The notes beneath the pieces are model-generated. The model made no database searches, was not told where the DNA came from, and saw only the letters and a list, made by a program, of their open reading frames with translations. From Sphingomonadales bacterium (GTDB lineage: Bacteria; Pseudomonadota; Alphaproteobacteria; Sphingomonadales; Sphingomonadaceae), in the NCBI GenBank assembly GCA_027486275.1, contig JAIXPM010000292.1:1-6035 (forward strand): a DNA stretch of 6,035 bases. The letters run 5' to 3'. The translations under genes and the position numbers were made by a program. Position 1 is the first letter of the stretch. The number at the start of each line of letters is the position of its first letter. Positions 5,716 through 6,035 of this stretch are shown piece by piece.

Positions 5716-5730
5716 GTTCCCTCAATGTTC
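5716..5730 (+). promoter_or_regulatory. LexA-binding site (SOS box), GTTC-N7-GTTC
   Basis: The sequence GTTCCCTCAATGTTC is an exact match to the alphaproteobacterial LexA operator GTTC-N7-GTTC. It sits in the 54-base gap between the hydrolase stop and the mmcB ATG and forms part of a direct repeat, ATGTTCC at 5714-5720 and 5725-5731, with an 11-base period. The Caulobacter mmcB gene is a LexA-controlled gene, so motif and downstream gene agree. Binding is inferred, not shown. Confidence 0.75.
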
Positions 5731-5745
5731 CGACAAGACTGCGCG

Positions 5746-6035
5746 ATGGCGCATGATCTTTCTGCAACCGACGTGCTGCGCGGCACCTGCCGCTGGCTGT
5801 TGCGCGCCGGTGTAAGCCCGCTCGCCGAAGTGCCGCTTTCCGGGGGCCGTCGGGCCGACATCCTTGGAGTCGATGCCGCCGGCCGTCTGACACTGGTCGA
5901 GATCAAGATCAGCCTCGCGGATCTGCGCGGTGATCGCAAATGGCCGGATTATCTTGATCATTGCGATCGCTTCTTCTGGGCGGTGCCCGCCGGCCTGCCG
6001 ACGGGCGATCTCCACACCCCGGCCTTCCGGCCAGA
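5746..6035 (+). CDS. mmcB: MmcB-like DNA repair protein, PD-(D/E)XK nuclease-like (5' part, truncated by window end)
   Basis: The reading frame is open to the window edge, giving 96 complete codons. The segment resembles the COG5321/MmcB family, named for mitomycin C resistance in Caulobacter and SOS-regulated there. It shows GGRRAD (33-38) and VEIK (51-54), fitting a PD-(D/E)XK nuclease-like core (Glu28, Asp38, Glu52, Lys54). The family signature continues as SLADLRGDRKWPDYLDHCDR (56-75) and FFWAVP (76-81). The likely role is repair or tolerance of DNA damage; nuclease activity is an inference from the fold pattern. Two in-frame ATGs exist. The one at 5725 lies inside the LexA site and just after the tentative promoter, so 5746 is preferred. 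Neither has a good ribosome binding site. The C-terminus, and whether the gene is intact, cannot be seen. Confidence 0.85.
   Translation, partial: MAHDLSATDVLRGTCRWLLRAGVSPLAEVPLSGGRRADILGVDAAGRLTLVEIKISLADLRGDRKWPDYLDHCDRFFWAVPAGLPTGDLHTPAFRP

Noticed and set aside
5125..6035. Possible hydrolase-MmcB fusion, since both are in the same frame with only one TGA (5689-5691) between them
   Set aside because: The hydrolase ends in the normal family C-terminus (GNHVFYR) right before the TGA, and mmcB has its own ATG and a LexA site, so these are two separate genes.

Overview
The window is high-GC, gene-dense, ordinary chromosomal DNA from an alphaproteobacterium. Protein sequences and gene order (a DUF1491 protein, a SleB-type cell wall hydrolase and an MmcB-like protein downstream of hpf-ptsN) point to the Sphingomonadales. 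The genus cannot be resolved from sequence alone. All ten genes lie on the + strand. No insertion sequence, tRNA, rRNA, CRISPR array or phage gene was seen.

Left part (1-2886): a short leader carries a perfect 9-bp DnaA box (TTATCCACA), a GANTC methylation site and a 10-bp palindrome. It is followed by ppsR, maf, aroE and coaE, each joined to the next by a 4-base ATGA stop/start overlap, and then dnaQ. This is the order of the first genes of the Caulobacter crescentus chromosome (CC0001 to CC0005), where the origin lies between hemE and CC0001. The left edge therefore probably touches the chromosomal replication origin.

Middle part (2924-5091): dnaQ (DNA polymerase III epsilon) is followed by long-form hpf with a strong ribosome binding site, ptsN (EIIA-Ntr) and a DUF1491 gene in close succession. 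The usual proteobacterial neighbour of hpf-ptsN, rpoN, is absent, and so is the secB that follows dnaQ in Caulobacter.

Right part (5092-6035): a secreted SleB-family cell wall hydrolase is followed by the 5' end of an mmcB-like gene that runs off the window. Between them is an exact copy of the alphaproteobacterial LexA site (GTTC-N7-GTTC, 5716-5730). This suggests that the mmcB gene is its own SOS-inducible unit and supports ATG 5746 as its start.

The genes are mostly housekeeping: central carbon control (PpsR), nucleotide sanitation (Maf), shikimate and CoA synthesis, replication proofreading, ribosome dormancy, nitrogen-type PTS signalling, wall remodelling and DNA repair. I found no convincing undescribed system. 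The observations most worth checking are the origin-proximal DnaA box and the SOS box.
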